This document shows positions 1 through 10,600 of a DNA stretch of 64,000 bases, piece after piece. The notes under the pieces were generated by a model. The model had not been told where the DNA came from, searched no databases, and was given only the letters and a program-made list of their open reading frames with translations. Made by a program: the position numbers and the translations under genes. Numbering within the stretch: the stretch's first letter is position 1; every line of letters starts with the position of its first letter. Origin of the DNA: JAZRYE01 sp045600585 (GTDB lineage Bacteria > Bacillota_I > Bacilli_A > RFN20 > CAG-826); the NCBI GenBank assembly GCA_045600585.1, contig JAZRYE010000003.1, positions 60,130 through 124,129 on the forward strand. Reading direction: 5' to 3'.

Positions 1-187
1 TTTCAACACGATTTTCATCCATATTTAACTCAGTCATTTTAGATTTAATTAAATTTTCATCACCAACAAGAGCAACTTTAATATTTGGATATGTATTTAA
101 TGCCATAGAGGCACCTAAAATTACTGTTTCTGCTCCTTTGTCACTGCCTAATGTATCAATGACAATTCCGATTTTATTATCTGCCAT
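1..187 (-). CDS. plsX: PlsX-like phosphate acyltransferase, N-terminal part (cut by window edge)
   Basis: The first 62 residues of a protein that continues past the left edge. It begins MADNKIGIVIDTLGSDKGAE and runs on with a Gly-Ala helix and a LVGDE strand, the usual opening of PlsX (acyl-ACP to acyl-phosphate conversion for phospholipid synthesis). The family signature is normally D-A-M-G-G-D; here it reads D-T-L-G-S-D. A GAAAGG-type ribosome site lies about 10 bases before the ATG. Assignment rests on this N terminus only; a PlsX paralogue or a related DegV/PlsX-fold protein cannot be excluded. Confidence 0.72.
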   Translation of the reverse strand, partial: MADNKIGIVIDTLGSDKGAETVILGASMALNTYPNIKVALVGDENLIKSKMTELNMDENRVE

Positions 188-263
188 ATGAAAATTTCCT
201 TTCGATTGGTCTTTATTATAATAACTAGATTTCTTTTATAAGTCTATTTATATAAAAACTATC

Positions 264-277
264 GTTACACTTGTAAC
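264..277. promoter_or_regulatory. 14-bp inverted repeat between the protease gene and plsX
   Basis: GTTACA-CT-TGTAAC is a perfect inverted repeat upstream of plsX and downstream of the M6 protease stop. It could be an operator near the plsX promoter (a TAGACT, 17 bases, TATTAT box pair is visible on the minus strand closer to plsX). It could also be a weak 5-bp hairpin terminator of the protease gene, since a short T-run follows on the minus strand. Confidence 0.35.
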
Positions 278-294
278 AAGGAGTAATCAAAATA

Positions 295-1896
295 CTAAGC
301 AACTTTGCTAAAGCTAATTTCTATTTTGTCTGAATGAAGGGAAGTAATTTTAAAAGTAAAGCCTAAAGAATAATGATTTCCATTTTCATCAGTTTTATTA
401 GAAGTAAAAGTATTGAATGTATCTAATCCAAACGAATCATTTAATCTAAATAATGTTTTATTAGATGCAGCGTTTCCACTTGCAAATGAATTATTGCCAT
501 CTTTTTCTAATAAATGAACAAGTACTTCACTTGATGCATTTTTTGCATTTTCATTGCCATGGGCTAATCCAACACAATAAGAAGTTATACCTTCAAGTTT
601 TTCTTGTGCTTTTGGATCTTCGATATAAGCAATGACGTTATTCACTCCACCATTAACAATCTTTTTTGTGAGATATGCAGCGCGAGCGTCGATATGATAG
701 ACTCTTAATCCATGATAACTAGGATATGTAAATACGCCTTTCGTTCCATCAGTTTTTGAATATTCGTATGAGGCATTTTCAACTTCGTTTAATCCAACTG
801 GAGTGAAGTATTCTAATAATAAAAATTCATCATAAGGTGTGCCGTTATAGTTACCTAACGGGATAAGAACAAGGTCACCACTTTTTGTGAATGATTTTAA
901 TGTTATTGAACAACTATTCTTAATAACATAAGGAGTTACCCAGTTTAAAATCATTTTAGAAAAGCCACAATGATCGCCTAAATTTGAATCCATTGTGTCA
1001 AATGAACCAGTTGGTTGAAACATATAAGAACTGTAATAATCGGATAAACCAAATATATGGCCTACTTCATGAATATAAGTATTTCGATAGGCAACATTTT
1101 CTTTTTCATAAGCGAAGTCAACGCTGCTCCATGAATATGTACACGCATATGGAGCGGTGTTATTTATTCCATACTCACCTTGTTTTGTGTGACTTGTAAA
1201 AGCCCAGTAAATAGAATCACTATGTCTTTTATCATATGGAGCATCATAAATTAAATAAATGCCATCGATATAGTCATCATTATCATTATCATATTCTTCT
1301 AGGCTAATGGCTTTTCCTTTATATTCTTCGCTTCTAAGCCAATCTAAAGCATTCGAAGCAACTGTTTTAGTTATTTGGCCATATCCAGTTAAATCATCAT
1401 AACGAGAATATTCCATTTCATACCAGTCGGTAACTTCGCCAGTTAAAGATAATTGTCCATAGCTAGATTTGTTATAGAAAGAAGATACCGATTCAAAACC
1501 TGTTTTATCTGGATCACCAAAAAAAGCATTTTGAATCATGATTGTTTTTTCTTTTCTAGAAGCTATATCACGTTCACTATTTTCACCTTTGAAATACACT
1601 GGTATAACTAAAAGCTTTTGTTTTCCTAAGGATGCTTCATTTAAGAATTTATTATGCAAATTATCGCTAGAATATAAATCTCTATAAGAAGAAATTTCTT
1701 TTGTTTCTCCTTCCATATCAACATAGGACATAGTTTTGTAATTGCTAAACTTATAGTAATTATCAGTTTCTATATCATTTTTGACATTTTGAGGGGACAT
1801 TTCGTTAATGTATGGATAAAATACTATCTCAACCTCTTTTGTGCAGGAAATAGCTAATAAAGGAATAAATAACAAAGATAAATATCTTTTTTTCAT
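295..1896 (-). CDS. M6-family metalloprotease domain lipoprotein (paralogue 1)
   Basis: Secreted zinc endopeptidase of the M6 (immune inhibitor A-like) family, about 533 aa. The N terminus MKKRYLSLLFIPLLAISC looks like a lipoprotein signal, although the lipobox is not perfect. The zinc site HEVGHIFGLSDYY is near residue 276 and is followed by a D-T-M-D segment typical of the family. An upstream in-frame ATG at 1923 would add nine residues ahead of the signal; I prefer 1896 because the signal peptide then starts cleanly. A promoter places transcription start at this ATG, so the mRNA may be leaderless. The next gene upstream is a paralogue that ends in its own terminator, so the two are probably transcribed separately. 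Confidence 0.85.
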   Translation of the reverse strand: MKKRYLSLLFIPLLAISCTKEVEIVFYPYINEMSPQNVKNDIETDNYYKFSNYKTMSYVDMEGETKEISSYRDLYSSDNLHNKFLNEASLGKQKLLVIPVYFKGENSERDIASRKEKTIMIQNAFFGDPDKTGFESVSSFYNKSSYGQLSLTGEVTDWYEMEYSRYDDLTGYGQITKTVASNALDWLRSEEYKGKAISLEEYDNDNDDYIDGIYLIYDAPYDKRHSDSIYWAFTSHTKQGEYGINNTAPYACTYSWSSVDFAYEKENVAYRNTYIHEVGHIFGLSDYYSSYMFQPTGSFDTMDSNLGDHCGFSKMILNWVTPYVIKNSCSITLKSFTKSGDLVLIPLGNYNGTPYDEFLLLEYFTPVGLNEVENASYEYSKTDGTKGVFTYPSYHGLRVYHIDARAAYLTKKIVNGGVNNVIAYIEDPKAQEKLEGITSYCVGLAHGNENAKNASSEVLVHLLEKDGNNSFASGNAASNKTLFRLNDSFGLDTFNTFTSNKTDENGNHYSLGFTFKITSLHSDKIEISFSKVA

Positions 1897-1902
1897 AAGA
1901 CA

Positions 1903-1931
1903 AATATAAGTGAAAAAACACATTTTGTAAA
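1903..1931 (-). promoter_or_regulatory. Promoter predicting a leaderless protease mRNA
   Basis: Minus strand: TTTACA, 17-base spacer, TATATT, then six bases to the ATG at 1896. No Shine-Dalgarno sequence fits between the box and the start codon. Transcription would begin at or beside the A of the ATG. Confidence 0.6.
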
Positions 1932-1937
1932 CAAACT

Positions 1938-1960
1938 AAAAAGGACGATTGCTCGTCCTT
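1938..1960 (-). terminator. Intrinsic terminator after the second M6 protease gene
   Basis: An AAGGACGA / TCGTCCTT stem with a four-base loop, followed by a T-run on the minus strand. It lies just past the stop of the gene at 1979-3562 and directly before the promoter of the next protease gene. Confidence 0.8.
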
Positions 1961-1978
1961 AGTAGAATTTAAGATTAA

Positions 1979-3562
1979 TTAATTTAATGGAGTGATTGTG
2001 AATGTAGCACTTTCATTGCCATTAATTTGGTCAATGGAAATAGAATAGCCAAATGGAACATCCCATTTACCAGCGTTACCGTGAACTTGGAAATCGCTAT
2101 AAACGCCACTAGCAGAATTGAAGACTTGGCCTTGTTGCCATAAGTATGTATTATCTGCTTTATTTTGTGGTTTGCCACCAGCAGTGCTAATAGCCTTACC
2201 AGTTGCAGGAATTACTTCAAGAAGTTTGAAATTCTTATAACAGGATCTAGAAGCTGTGTTATCGCAAGCGAATCCAACATACATTTGAGAACCTGAACCA
2301 ATATGAATTGTGAAGTTAGAGAATTCCCAACCCTTATTGCTAATGTATCTCCAAATGCCTAATCTAGCATCAACAAGAGTGATACGAACACCAGCAATGC
2401 CATAGTAAAGTGGAGAACCACTAGCTAATCTTTCTTTACCATCTTTTTCAGCAACACCGGTTGGAGTTAAGAATTCAACCATCATATATTGGTCTAATGC
2501 TGTGGTATATTTCTTACCTTTGACTGGAATAACAAAGTATTCGCCAGTATCAGTTGTTGAATTAATTGTAATCTTTGTCTTCTTTTCTGGAATAACATAT
2601 GGTTCAGACCATCCATATAATGTTTTAGAGAAAATATTGTGGTCACCAATATTCATATCCATAAAGTCTAAACCACCTAAACCAGAATAGTCGCCAGAAG
2701 CATAGTCTGTAACGTAATAGTCTGGAAGAGATAATACGTGGCCGAATTCGTGGCAGAGTGTATGTGGGTCAGGTTTTACTGCACCACTCTTAATATCTGA
2801 ATCTTTAGCACCTTCAAAGAAGAATTTATAAGATGCCCAGAAGAAACGATAGAATGATGGCTTATTGACATCAGTAGCACCACTATTGAAGCTAGAACAG
2901 AAAGCCCACCACAATTCACCGGTAGTTGTAATGTTTGGTGTGTAAATCATAATGAGAGAATCGATAGTACCATCACCATTTTTATCGAAATCTTTCATGT
3001 TATAAGTGCCTTTACCAGCACCTTCTGTGTAATATTCATAGATTTGACGACCAACTTCATCAGCGCCATCTGTTGAATATGTCTTAGCAAATTCTGTTGA
3101 GTTTGCATTGACTTTAAACCAAGGTGTAACAACGCCAGTAATGTTGCATTGTCCAAAACTTGATTTGTTATAGAAACTCTTTAATGATTCCCAGCCAGTT
3201 TCTTTTCCGTCACCAAAGATCGCATCTTCAATGTCTTTTCTTGATCCTTCAGATCCTTTAGGAAGAGAGGAAGAAGGGAAATCATTGAATTCAACTGGAA
3301 CTACGAATGCACCAACATCAGAAACAACATATTTTGTTTGTTGAGTTTCAAGTGGAGTTCCTTCATCAATTTTTCTAATTTGTTTGCAAAAAGGTTCGGT
3401 TCTCATGCCATAACCAAGAATTCTTAAATCGCGATAATTGGATGTGTAATCAAATCCATTGTATTTAAGTGAATTCTTATCAACATCGCCTTTACCACAA
3501 CCAGCTGTACAAGCGATTAAACCTGCAAGGATTGTAGTAGTTAATAACCTTTTAATTTTCAT
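1979..3562 (-). CDS. M6-family metalloprotease domain lipoprotein (paralogue 2)
   Basis: 527 aa. Lipoprotein signal MKIKRLLTTTILAGLIACTAGC, then a mature secreted zinc protease with the M6 site HEFGHVLSLPDYY near residue 270. Sequence blocks such as GWESLKSFYNKSSFGQ match those of the neighbouring gene, so this is a diverged tandem paralogue. A strong GAAGGAGG ribosome site stands before the ATG, in contrast to the SD-less start of the other copy. Likely role: degradation of host or dietary protein or processing of surface proteins (inferred from family). It ends in its own terminator. Confidence 0.87.
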   Translation of the reverse strand: MKIKRLLTTTILAGLIACTAGCGKGDVDKNSLKYNGFDYTSNYRDLRILGYGMRTEPFCKQIRKIDEGTPLETQQTKYVVSDVGAFVVPVEFNDFPSSSLPKGSEGSRKDIEDAIFGDGKETGWESLKSFYNKSSFGQCNITGVVTPWFKVNANSTEFAKTYSTDGADEVGRQIYEYYTEGAGKGTYNMKDFDKNGDGTIDSLIMIYTPNITTTGELWWAFCSSFNSGATDVNKPSFYRFFWASYKFFFEGAKDSDIKSGAVKPDPHTLCHEFGHVLSLPDYYVTDYASGDYSGLGGLDFMDMNIGDHNIFSKTLYGWSEPYVIPEKKTKITINSTTDTGEYFVIPVKGKKYTTALDQYMMVEFLTPTGVAEKDGKERLASGSPLYYGIAGVRITLVDARLGIWRYISNKGWEFSNFTIHIGSGSQMYVGFACDNTASRSCYKNFKLLEVIPATGKAISTAGGKPQNKADNTYLWQQGQVFNSASGVYSDFQVHGNAGKWDVPFGYSISIDQINGNESATFTITPLN

Positions 3563-3660
3563 AACTGCCTCCTTCTCCTATGTGCTTTCGAAATGAATAG
3601 TCATAGGTAAATATTTAATTGTGCATGCATTATAACAACTTTTTATAAAAAGTGATAGAA

Positions 3661-3692
3661 AAATTAAAAACCCTCAGATTTCTCCGAGGGTT
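3661..3692 (-). terminator. Terminator of the rpoBC operon
   Basis: AACCCTC and GAGGGTT arms with an imperfect inner stem, followed on the minus strand by TTTTT. It lies 17 bases past the rpoC stop. Confidence 0.85.
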
Positions 3693-3708
3693 AATAATCT
3701 AAGAAGAA

Positions 3709-6700
3709 CTATTTCTTTTCTGAATCAAGTTCAGCGATTCTGTCATGTAATTTACTTACAGCACGATCATGTTCTTCAACATAATTATCGCTAACTTCTT
3801 TCATTGTTCCTTCAACAGTGAAGTCCTTAACTGCAGCTTCCTCTTCTTCTTCGCTTGCAAGACCACGTCCAGCTGGGATTAAGTGACCAGTAATGACGTT
3901 TTCTTTTAAGCCGTGTAAGTAGTCAACTTTGCCTTTGATAGCAGCGTCTGTTAAGACTCTAGTTGTTTCTTGGAAGGATGCTGCTGATAAGAATGAATCA
4001 GTTTCAAGAGCAGCCTTAGTAATTCCTAAGATAAGAGGTTGAGCAACAGCTGGGTGTCCACCTGTAGTTAATGCTTCAACGTTCTTAGCTGTGAAGTTAT
4101 TGACGGATACACGTGTACCAGAGAGCATATCTGTAGAACCGCCATCGATGACGAATACTTTTCTGAGCATTTGTCTAACGATAACTTCAATGTGTTTATC
4201 GGAAATACCAATAGATTGAGCAGAATAAACTTTTTGAACTTCTTTTAAGATGTAGTTTTCAACAGCAGTTACATCAGCATATTCGAGTAATTTCTTAGGA
4301 GAAATTGCACCTTCAGTGATCTTACCACCATTCTTGACTTCATCACCTTCATGGACTCTTAAGTGAGCACCATAATTTGTTTGATAGACCTTTTCTTCAA
4401 GATCGTTAGTAACTGTAACAACGAAGTAGTCACCTTTTTCTTCAACCTTAGTAACTTTACCAGAGATTTCAGAGATGAGAGCTTCACCCTTAGGGTTACG
4501 AGCTTCGAACAATTCTTGAACACGAGGTAAACCTTGAGTAATATCGCTACCAGCAACACCACCAGTGTGGAAAGTTCTCATTGTTAATTGAGTACCAGGT
4601 TCACCAATGGATTGAGCAGCCATAATACCAACAGCTTCACCAACTTTAACGTTTCTACCAGTAGCTAAGTTACGACCATAGCAGTGTACGCAGACACCAT
4701 CTTTAGTTTCACATCCGAATAAGGATCTGATTGTAACTGATGTAATACCAGCAGCAACGATTGCTTTAGCTTGAGCTTCACTGATTAAAGTATTGCCTTT
4801 GACAATAACTTCACCAGTTGTTGGGTTAACAACATCATTTAATGCGTAACGACCAACTAATCTATCTTCGAGTTTAACGATGATAGCGTTTCTTGCCTTA
4901 TCACGTAATTCGAACACTTCGAAACCATGATCAGTTCCGCAGTCTTCTTCTCTAACAATAACGTCTTGAGATACGTCGACAAGTCTTCTTGTTAAGTAAC
5001 CTGAGTCAGCTGTCTTTAAAGCTGTATCAGCACCACCCTTACGGGCACCGTGAGTAGCAATAAAGAATTCACTAACTGCCATACCTTCACAGAAACAAGA
5101 TTTAACAGGTAATTCAACAGTTTCACCTGATGTAGAACCCATCAAGCCTCTCATACCTGCTAATTGAAGAATGTTACTCATGTTACCACGAGCGCCTGAG
5201 TTAGACATCATGTAGATTGGGTTACGAGTTTTTGTTTTGAATTTCTTTTCAAGTTGTTTTTGAACATCTTGAGTAACTGTTGCCCAAACATTAACAACGT
5301 GCTTATGTCTTTCCTCTTCAGTTAATAAGCCTCTTTCATACATGTGTTGAATCTTAGCGACTTTTTCATCACCTGCTTTTAAGATGTGCTCTTTATCACC
5401 AGAAACTTGAATTTCTTGGATATCAGCAAGGGAAACTGTAAGACCGGCAACTGTAGAATATTTGAAGCCTTGGTCCTTAATCTTATCAAGGACGGAAGAT
5501 GTTTTTTGGATGCCGTTTCTATCATAACGTTGGAAAATAGCATCAATAATCTTACCTAAGTCTTTCTTAATGAATGGAGACTTAGCTGGGCGAGCTTCGA
5601 TAAATTCTTTAATGTTTGTTCCACGAGGAGCAAAATCTTTACCGATAACTTCAGGATCACCTGCTAAAGCGCCAGCACTAACTTCGTTTAAGAATGGGAA
5701 ATCAGATGGGAAGATTAAGTTGAAGATAACTTTACCAACAGAAGTAATTAAGTATGACTTATTTTGTTCTTCTGTGAAGTCTTTCTTCATTAATGCACTA
5801 CCGAGAACGGCAATACGGTTATGTAAATGAATTTGTCTTGTTTGGTAAGCTCTTAAGATGTCATCGACAGACTTAAATACTTTACCTTCAGATGCTGCGA
5901 ATAATTCATAGATTTCAGCTTCTTCATTATCGCCTCTATCAGCGAGTTTTTTAGCTTTAGCTAAGAAGTCTTCTTTAGTATCTTCAAGAGTTAAGTAGTA
6001 GTTACCAATAACCATGTCTTGAGATGGAGTAACGATTGGCTTACCATCTTTAGGACCAAGAATGTTATTTGAAGCTAGCATTAAGTGTAAAGCTTCTTCT
6101 TGTGCTGCTTTGCTTAATGGGACGTGGACAGCCATTTGGTCACCATCGAAGTCAGCGTTGAATCCGGTACAAACTAATGGGTGTAAACGGATTGCACGAC
6201 CATCAACTAAGATTGGTTGGAATGCTTGAATACCAAGTCTATGAAGTGTAGGAGCACGGTTTAATAAGACAGGGTGTTTAGAAATGATTTCTTCGACGAT
6301 GTCGAGAACAACACTTTCATAACGATCGATAATCTTATCTGCTTGTTTGTGAGCACTTGCAGCGCCACGTTTTAATAATTCACAAGCAATGAATGGACGA
6401 AGTAATTGGACAGCCATTTCTCTTGGTAAACCACATTGATACATCTTTAAATACGGACCAACAGCAATAACGGAACGACCAGAATAGTCGACACGCTTAC
6501 CAAGAAGGTTTTGTCTAAATCTACCTTGTTTACCTTTTAAGCTAGAACTTAAGGATTTGAGTGCACGACCGCCAGGGCCTTGTACTGGTTTATTTCTTCT
6601 GCCATTATCAATTAATGCATCAACAGCTTCTTGAAGCATACGTTTTTCGTTCATTAAGATAGCTGCAGGAGAGTTGATATCAATCATCTTCTTTAAACGG

Positions 6701-7644
6701 TTATTACGAGAGATAACTCTTCTATATAAATCGTTTAAGTCAGAAGTTGCGAAACGTCCACCATCGAGTTGAAGCATAGGACGTAAATCTGGTGGGATGA
6801 CAGGGACAACATCTAAGACCATCCATTCTGGCTTATTTGTTGAACTTCTGAATGCTTCAATAACTTCTAATCTCTTAGTGAGTTTAGCTCTATTGACAGC
6901 AGAAGTTTCCTTCATCTTCTTATTGATTTCAGCTGCTTCTTTATCGAGGTCAACTTCTTGTAATAATCTCTTAATAGCAGCAGCACCTTCTCCAAATTCA
7001 GCACCTGCGTACTTATGGAGGAAGTTAGCTGTTGATTCGAAGTCAAAGACTTCAGCTCTATTTTCGAGTCTTCTAATTAATTCTTCACATCTATTCCAGT
7101 CATCAGAACCTTCGACTAAGCCGAATGCATCTGGATTATCGTGGATTTCATTTAATGCAGGAATAAAGACATCACGTCCGTTTCTTTCATTAATGAATTC
7201 ACGATAAGATAATGCAGTTGATTGACCTGGATTTAAGCAGATGTGAGCTGCATAGTATACGACTTCTTCTAATGATTTAGGAGCAATATCGAGTACTAAG
7301 TGGATACGGCTAGGAATGCCTTTTAAATACCAAATGTGTGTACATGGAGAAGCGAGTTCAATATGACCCATTCTTTCACGGCGTACTTCTTTAGAAGTAA
7401 CTTCGACACCACACTTTTCGCAAACGACACCAGCAAATCTAATCTTCTTATATTTGCCGCAGTGACATTCATAGTCTTTACTAGGTCCAAAGATCTTTTC
7501 GCAGTACAAACCTTGCATTTCAGGTTTTTGGCTACGATAGTTAATGGTTTCAGGTTTAGTGACTTCACCATGAGACCATTGACGAATTGTTTCAGGAGAG
7601 GCTAAGCCAACTTTAATGGCAGTTAATTTCTTTACATCAAACAT
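3709..7644 (-). CDS. rpoC: DNA-directed RNA polymerase subunit beta'
   Basis: 1311 aa, within the usual range for Firmicutes beta'. The N-terminal zinc-binding segment has C-H-C-G and C-E-K-C-G pairs. The active-site motif NADFDGDQMAVHVPL lies near residue 495 and supplies the three Mg-binding aspartates. The C-terminal zinc cluster C-G-T-D ... C-E-T-K-D-G-V-C-V-H-C-Y-G and the T-x-R-T-F-H-T-G-G trigger-region motif are present. An AGGAGG site precedes the ATG; rpoB ends 17 bases upstream, so the two are co-transcribed. The C terminus is short and charged. Confidence 0.98.
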   Translation of the reverse strand: MFDVKKLTAIKVGLASPETIRQWSHGEVTKPETINYRSQKPEMQGLYCEKIFGPSKDYECHCGKYKKIRFAGVVCEKCGVEVTSKEVRRERMGHIELASPCTHIWYLKGIPSRIHLVLDIAPKSLEEVVYYAAHICLNPGQSTALSYREFINERNGRDVFIPALNEIHDNPDAFGLVEGSDDWNRCEELIRRLENRAEVFDFESTANFLHKYAGAEFGEGAAAIKRLLQEVDLDKEAAEINKKMKETSAVNRAKLTKRLEVIEAFRSSTNKPEWMVLDVVPVIPPDLRPMLQLDGGRFATSDLNDLYRRVISRNNRLKKMIDINSPAAILMNEKRMLQEAVDALIDNGRRNKPVQGPGGRALKSLSSSLKGKQGRFRQNLLGKRVDYSGRSVIAVGPYLKMYQCGLPREMAVQLLRPFIACELLKRGAASAHKQADKIIDRYESVVLDIVEEIISKHPVLLNRAPTLHRLGIQAFQPILVDGRAIRLHPLVCTGFNADFDGDQMAVHVPLSKAAQEEALHLMLASNNILGPKDGKPIVTPSQDMVIGNYYLTLEDTKEDFLAKAKKLADRGDNEEAEIYELFAASEGKVFKSVDDILRAYQTRQIHLHNRIAVLGSALMKKDFTEEQNKSYLITSVGKVIFNLIFPSDFPFLNEVSAGALAGDPEVIGKDFAPRGTNIKEFIEARPAKSPFIKKDLGKIIDAIFQRYDRNGIQKTSSVLDKIKDQGFKYSTVAGLTVSLADIQEIQVSGDKEHILKAGDEKVAKIQHMYERGLLTEEERHKHVVNVWATVTQDVQKQLEKKFKTKTRNPIYMMSNSGARGNMSNILQLAGMRGLMGSTSGETVELPVKSCFCEGMAVSEFFIATHGARKGGADTALKTADSGYLTRRLVDVSQDVIVREEDCGTDHGFEVFELRDKARNAIIVKLEDRLVGRYALNDVVNPTTGEVIVKGNTLISEAQAKAIVAAGITSVTIRSLFGCETKDGVCVHCYGRNLATGRNVKVGEAVGIMAAQSIGEPGTQLTMRTFHTGGVAGSDITQGLPRVQELFEARNPKGEALISEISGKVTKVEEKGDYFVVTVTNDLEEKVYQTNYGAHLRVHEGDEVKNGGKITEGAISPKKLLEYADVTAVENYILKEVQKVYSAQSIGISDKHIEVIVRQMLRKVFVIDGGSTDMLSGTRVSVNNFTAKNVEALTTGGHPAVAQPLILGITKAALETDSFLSAASFQETTRVLTDAAIKGKVDYLHGLKENVITGHLIPAGRGLASEEEEEAAVKDFTVEGTMKEVSDNYVEEHDRAVSKLHDRIAELDSEKK

Positions 7645-7661
7645 TGTTCTTTTCCTCCTAA

Positions 7662-10600
7662 TTAATCTTCATCGTCAACATTGTGTTGAGACATACCGAC
7701 TGCTTCTTGATCTACTACTGAGTCACTTGTAGAAGATCCATCGCCGATAAGGTTACGAATGTTGGCGTTAATCTTTCTCTCTTCTTTTTCAGCTTCTTTA
7801 GCTAAGAGATCCATATCGATAACATTGCCATCTTGGTCTAATAAGCTAACATCCATTGAGAGAGCTTGTAATTCTTTAACAAGAACTTTGAAGGCTTCTG
7901 GAATACCAGGCTTTGGTAATTCTTGGCCTTTAATGATAGCTTCGTAAGTTTTTCTTCTACCGACTCTATCATCAGACTTAACTGTAATAATTTCTTGTAA
8001 TACGTGTGCTGCACCATAAGCTTCAAGAGCCCAAACTTCCATTTCACCGAAACGTTGACCACCGTTTTGTGCTTTACCACCAAGAGGTTGTTGTGTAACG
8101 AGTGAGTATGGACCTGTAGCACGAGCGTGTAATTTGTCGTCGACCATGTGGACAAGTTTAATCATGTACATACAGCCAACTGTAATTCTTTCATCGAATC
8201 TATCACCAGTTGTGCCATCGTATAAGACTGTCTTACCATCTGGATCCATCTTAGCTCTCTTCATTGTGTCTAAGATTTCTTCGTTTGTAATACCATCGAA
8301 GACAGGTGTTGCAATCTTATATCCGAGTTTCTTTAAGGCATAACCTAAGTGAACTTCAAGAATTTGTCCGATGTTCATACGAGAAGGAACGCCTAATGGG
8401 TTTAACATAATGTCAACTGGAGTTCCATCTGGTAAGAATGGCATATCGCATTCAGGTAAGATACGGGAAATAACACCCTTGTTACCGTGACGACCAGACA
8501 TCTTATCACCTTCAGAAATCTTTCTCTTTTGGACGATATAAACGTGGACAACTTCGTTGACTCCTGGAGGGAGTTCAACATCTTTTGACTTACCTTCACG
8601 TTTGAAGACTTTAACATCAAGAACGATACCAGCACCACCGTGTGGAACACGTAATGAAGCATCTTTACCTTCGTTAGTCTTTTCGCCGAAGATAGCCATT
8701 AATAATTTTTCTTCAGGTGATGGTTCTGTAGCACCCTTAGGAGTTACTTTACCAACAAGGATATCACCTTCCTTAACTTCTGTACCTGGAACAACGATAC
8801 CTCTTTCGTCGAGGTGTGCTTTAGCTTCAGGAGAGACGTTAGGAATATCAGCTGTAATTTCTTCGTCACCTAATTTTGCAATGCTTCTACATTCAAGTTC
8901 ATATTTTTCAATATGGATTGTTGTATAAACATCATCTTTTACTAATCTTTCAGACATGATGACAGCATCTTCATAGTTGTAACCATTCCATGTCATGAAT
9001 GCGATTGTAACGTTTTGACCAAGAGCGAGGTCGCCTTTTTCCATAGCTGGACCATCAGCGATAATGTCACCCTTCTTGATCTTTTGACCAACTTTAACAA
9101 TAGAAACTTGGTTGATACATGTACCATTGTTTGAACGTTGGAATTTTTCTAAGTGATAAACTCTTGGTTCTGTTTGGCCTTTTTCTAAGACTTCAACAGT
9201 TCTAGAGTCACTATATGTAACTGTACCATCTTCGACAGCGACACAAGCTAAGCCTGAGTCACGTGCGATTTGGTGTTCAAGACCTGTTCCAACAAATGGA
9301 GCATGTGGTCTTAATAATGGGAGAGCTTGACGTTGCATGTTAGAACCCATTAAAGCACGCATTGTATCGTCGTTTTCAAGGAATGGAATACATCCAGCAG
9401 CAATGGAAACGATTTGTTTTGGAGAAACGTCGACATAGTCAACTTCTTCTCTTGGAGCCATAACGTTTTCGCCTTTAAAACGGGCAACTACTTGTTCGTC
9501 TAAGATTTCACCATCAGGTCCTAAATTAATGTTTGCTTCAGCAATGACATAATCCCATTCTTCATCAGCTGATAAGTAGATGGAATCTTTAACATCATTT
9601 AAGACTCTGTGAGTTGCTTTATCTACTTTTCTATATGGAGTTTCAATAAAGCCGTATTTATTAACTTTTGCATATGATGCAAGGTTGTTAATCAAACCAA
9701 TGTTTTGACCTTCAGGAGTTTCAATTGGACAGATTCTACCATAGTGAGAGACGTGAACGTCACGAACTTCAGTAGAAGCACGGTCTCTCTGAATACCACC
9801 AGGACCTAAAGCAGATAATCTACGTTTATTTGTTAATTCTGCTAATGGGTTTGTTTGATCCATGAATTGTGATAATTGTGAACTTGAGAAGAATTCACGA
9901 ATAGAAGCAACTAATGGACGTGGGTTTACTAATGCCTTTGGTTTGACGTTGCCCAAATCAGAAATAGACATCTTTTGTGTAACTGTTTTGCTCATTTTTG
10001 CTAAACCAACACGGAATTGGTTTTGAATGAGTTCACCAACACATCTAATTCTTCTGTTACCTAAGTGGTCGATATCATCGGTATCACCGAATCCATCCAT
10101 GACATTCATAAAGTAAGAGAAGACAGCAAAGATATCACTGATTGTGACATAGGTTGCAGTTCCGTTAAGATCGGTACCAACAATCTTACAGACTTTTTCC
10201 TTTTTATCATTGTTAAATACTTTAACAACGTTTACGATACCGTGATTATCGAGTTTTTCGTTAACACGGATTTTTGAGGTGTGTGCACCTTTTTCGAAGA
10301 ATTCTTCGCCTCTTAAGGCTTCAACATCTTCAACTGTTAATGAATAGCCTTTCTTGAAACGGATTTCACCGTCTGCGTCGACTAAGTTTTCTGCGAGGAT
10401 ACGGTTAGGTAATCTGTTATAAATACCTAACTTCTTAATGAATTTATAACGTCCAGCACGACCGAGGTCATAGCGGCGTGGATCGAAGAATTTTTGAACG
10501 AGGAATAAAGCTACACCATCATCGGTAATAGGTTCACCTGGTTTCATCTTCTTGAAGATATCCACTAAAGCTGCTCTTTCAGTCTTAATGCCAGCATCTT

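Noticed and set aside
984..1199. Plus-strand frame antisense to the M6 protease
   Set aside because: No ribosome site or known motif; the protease frame on the other strand carries the zinc site.
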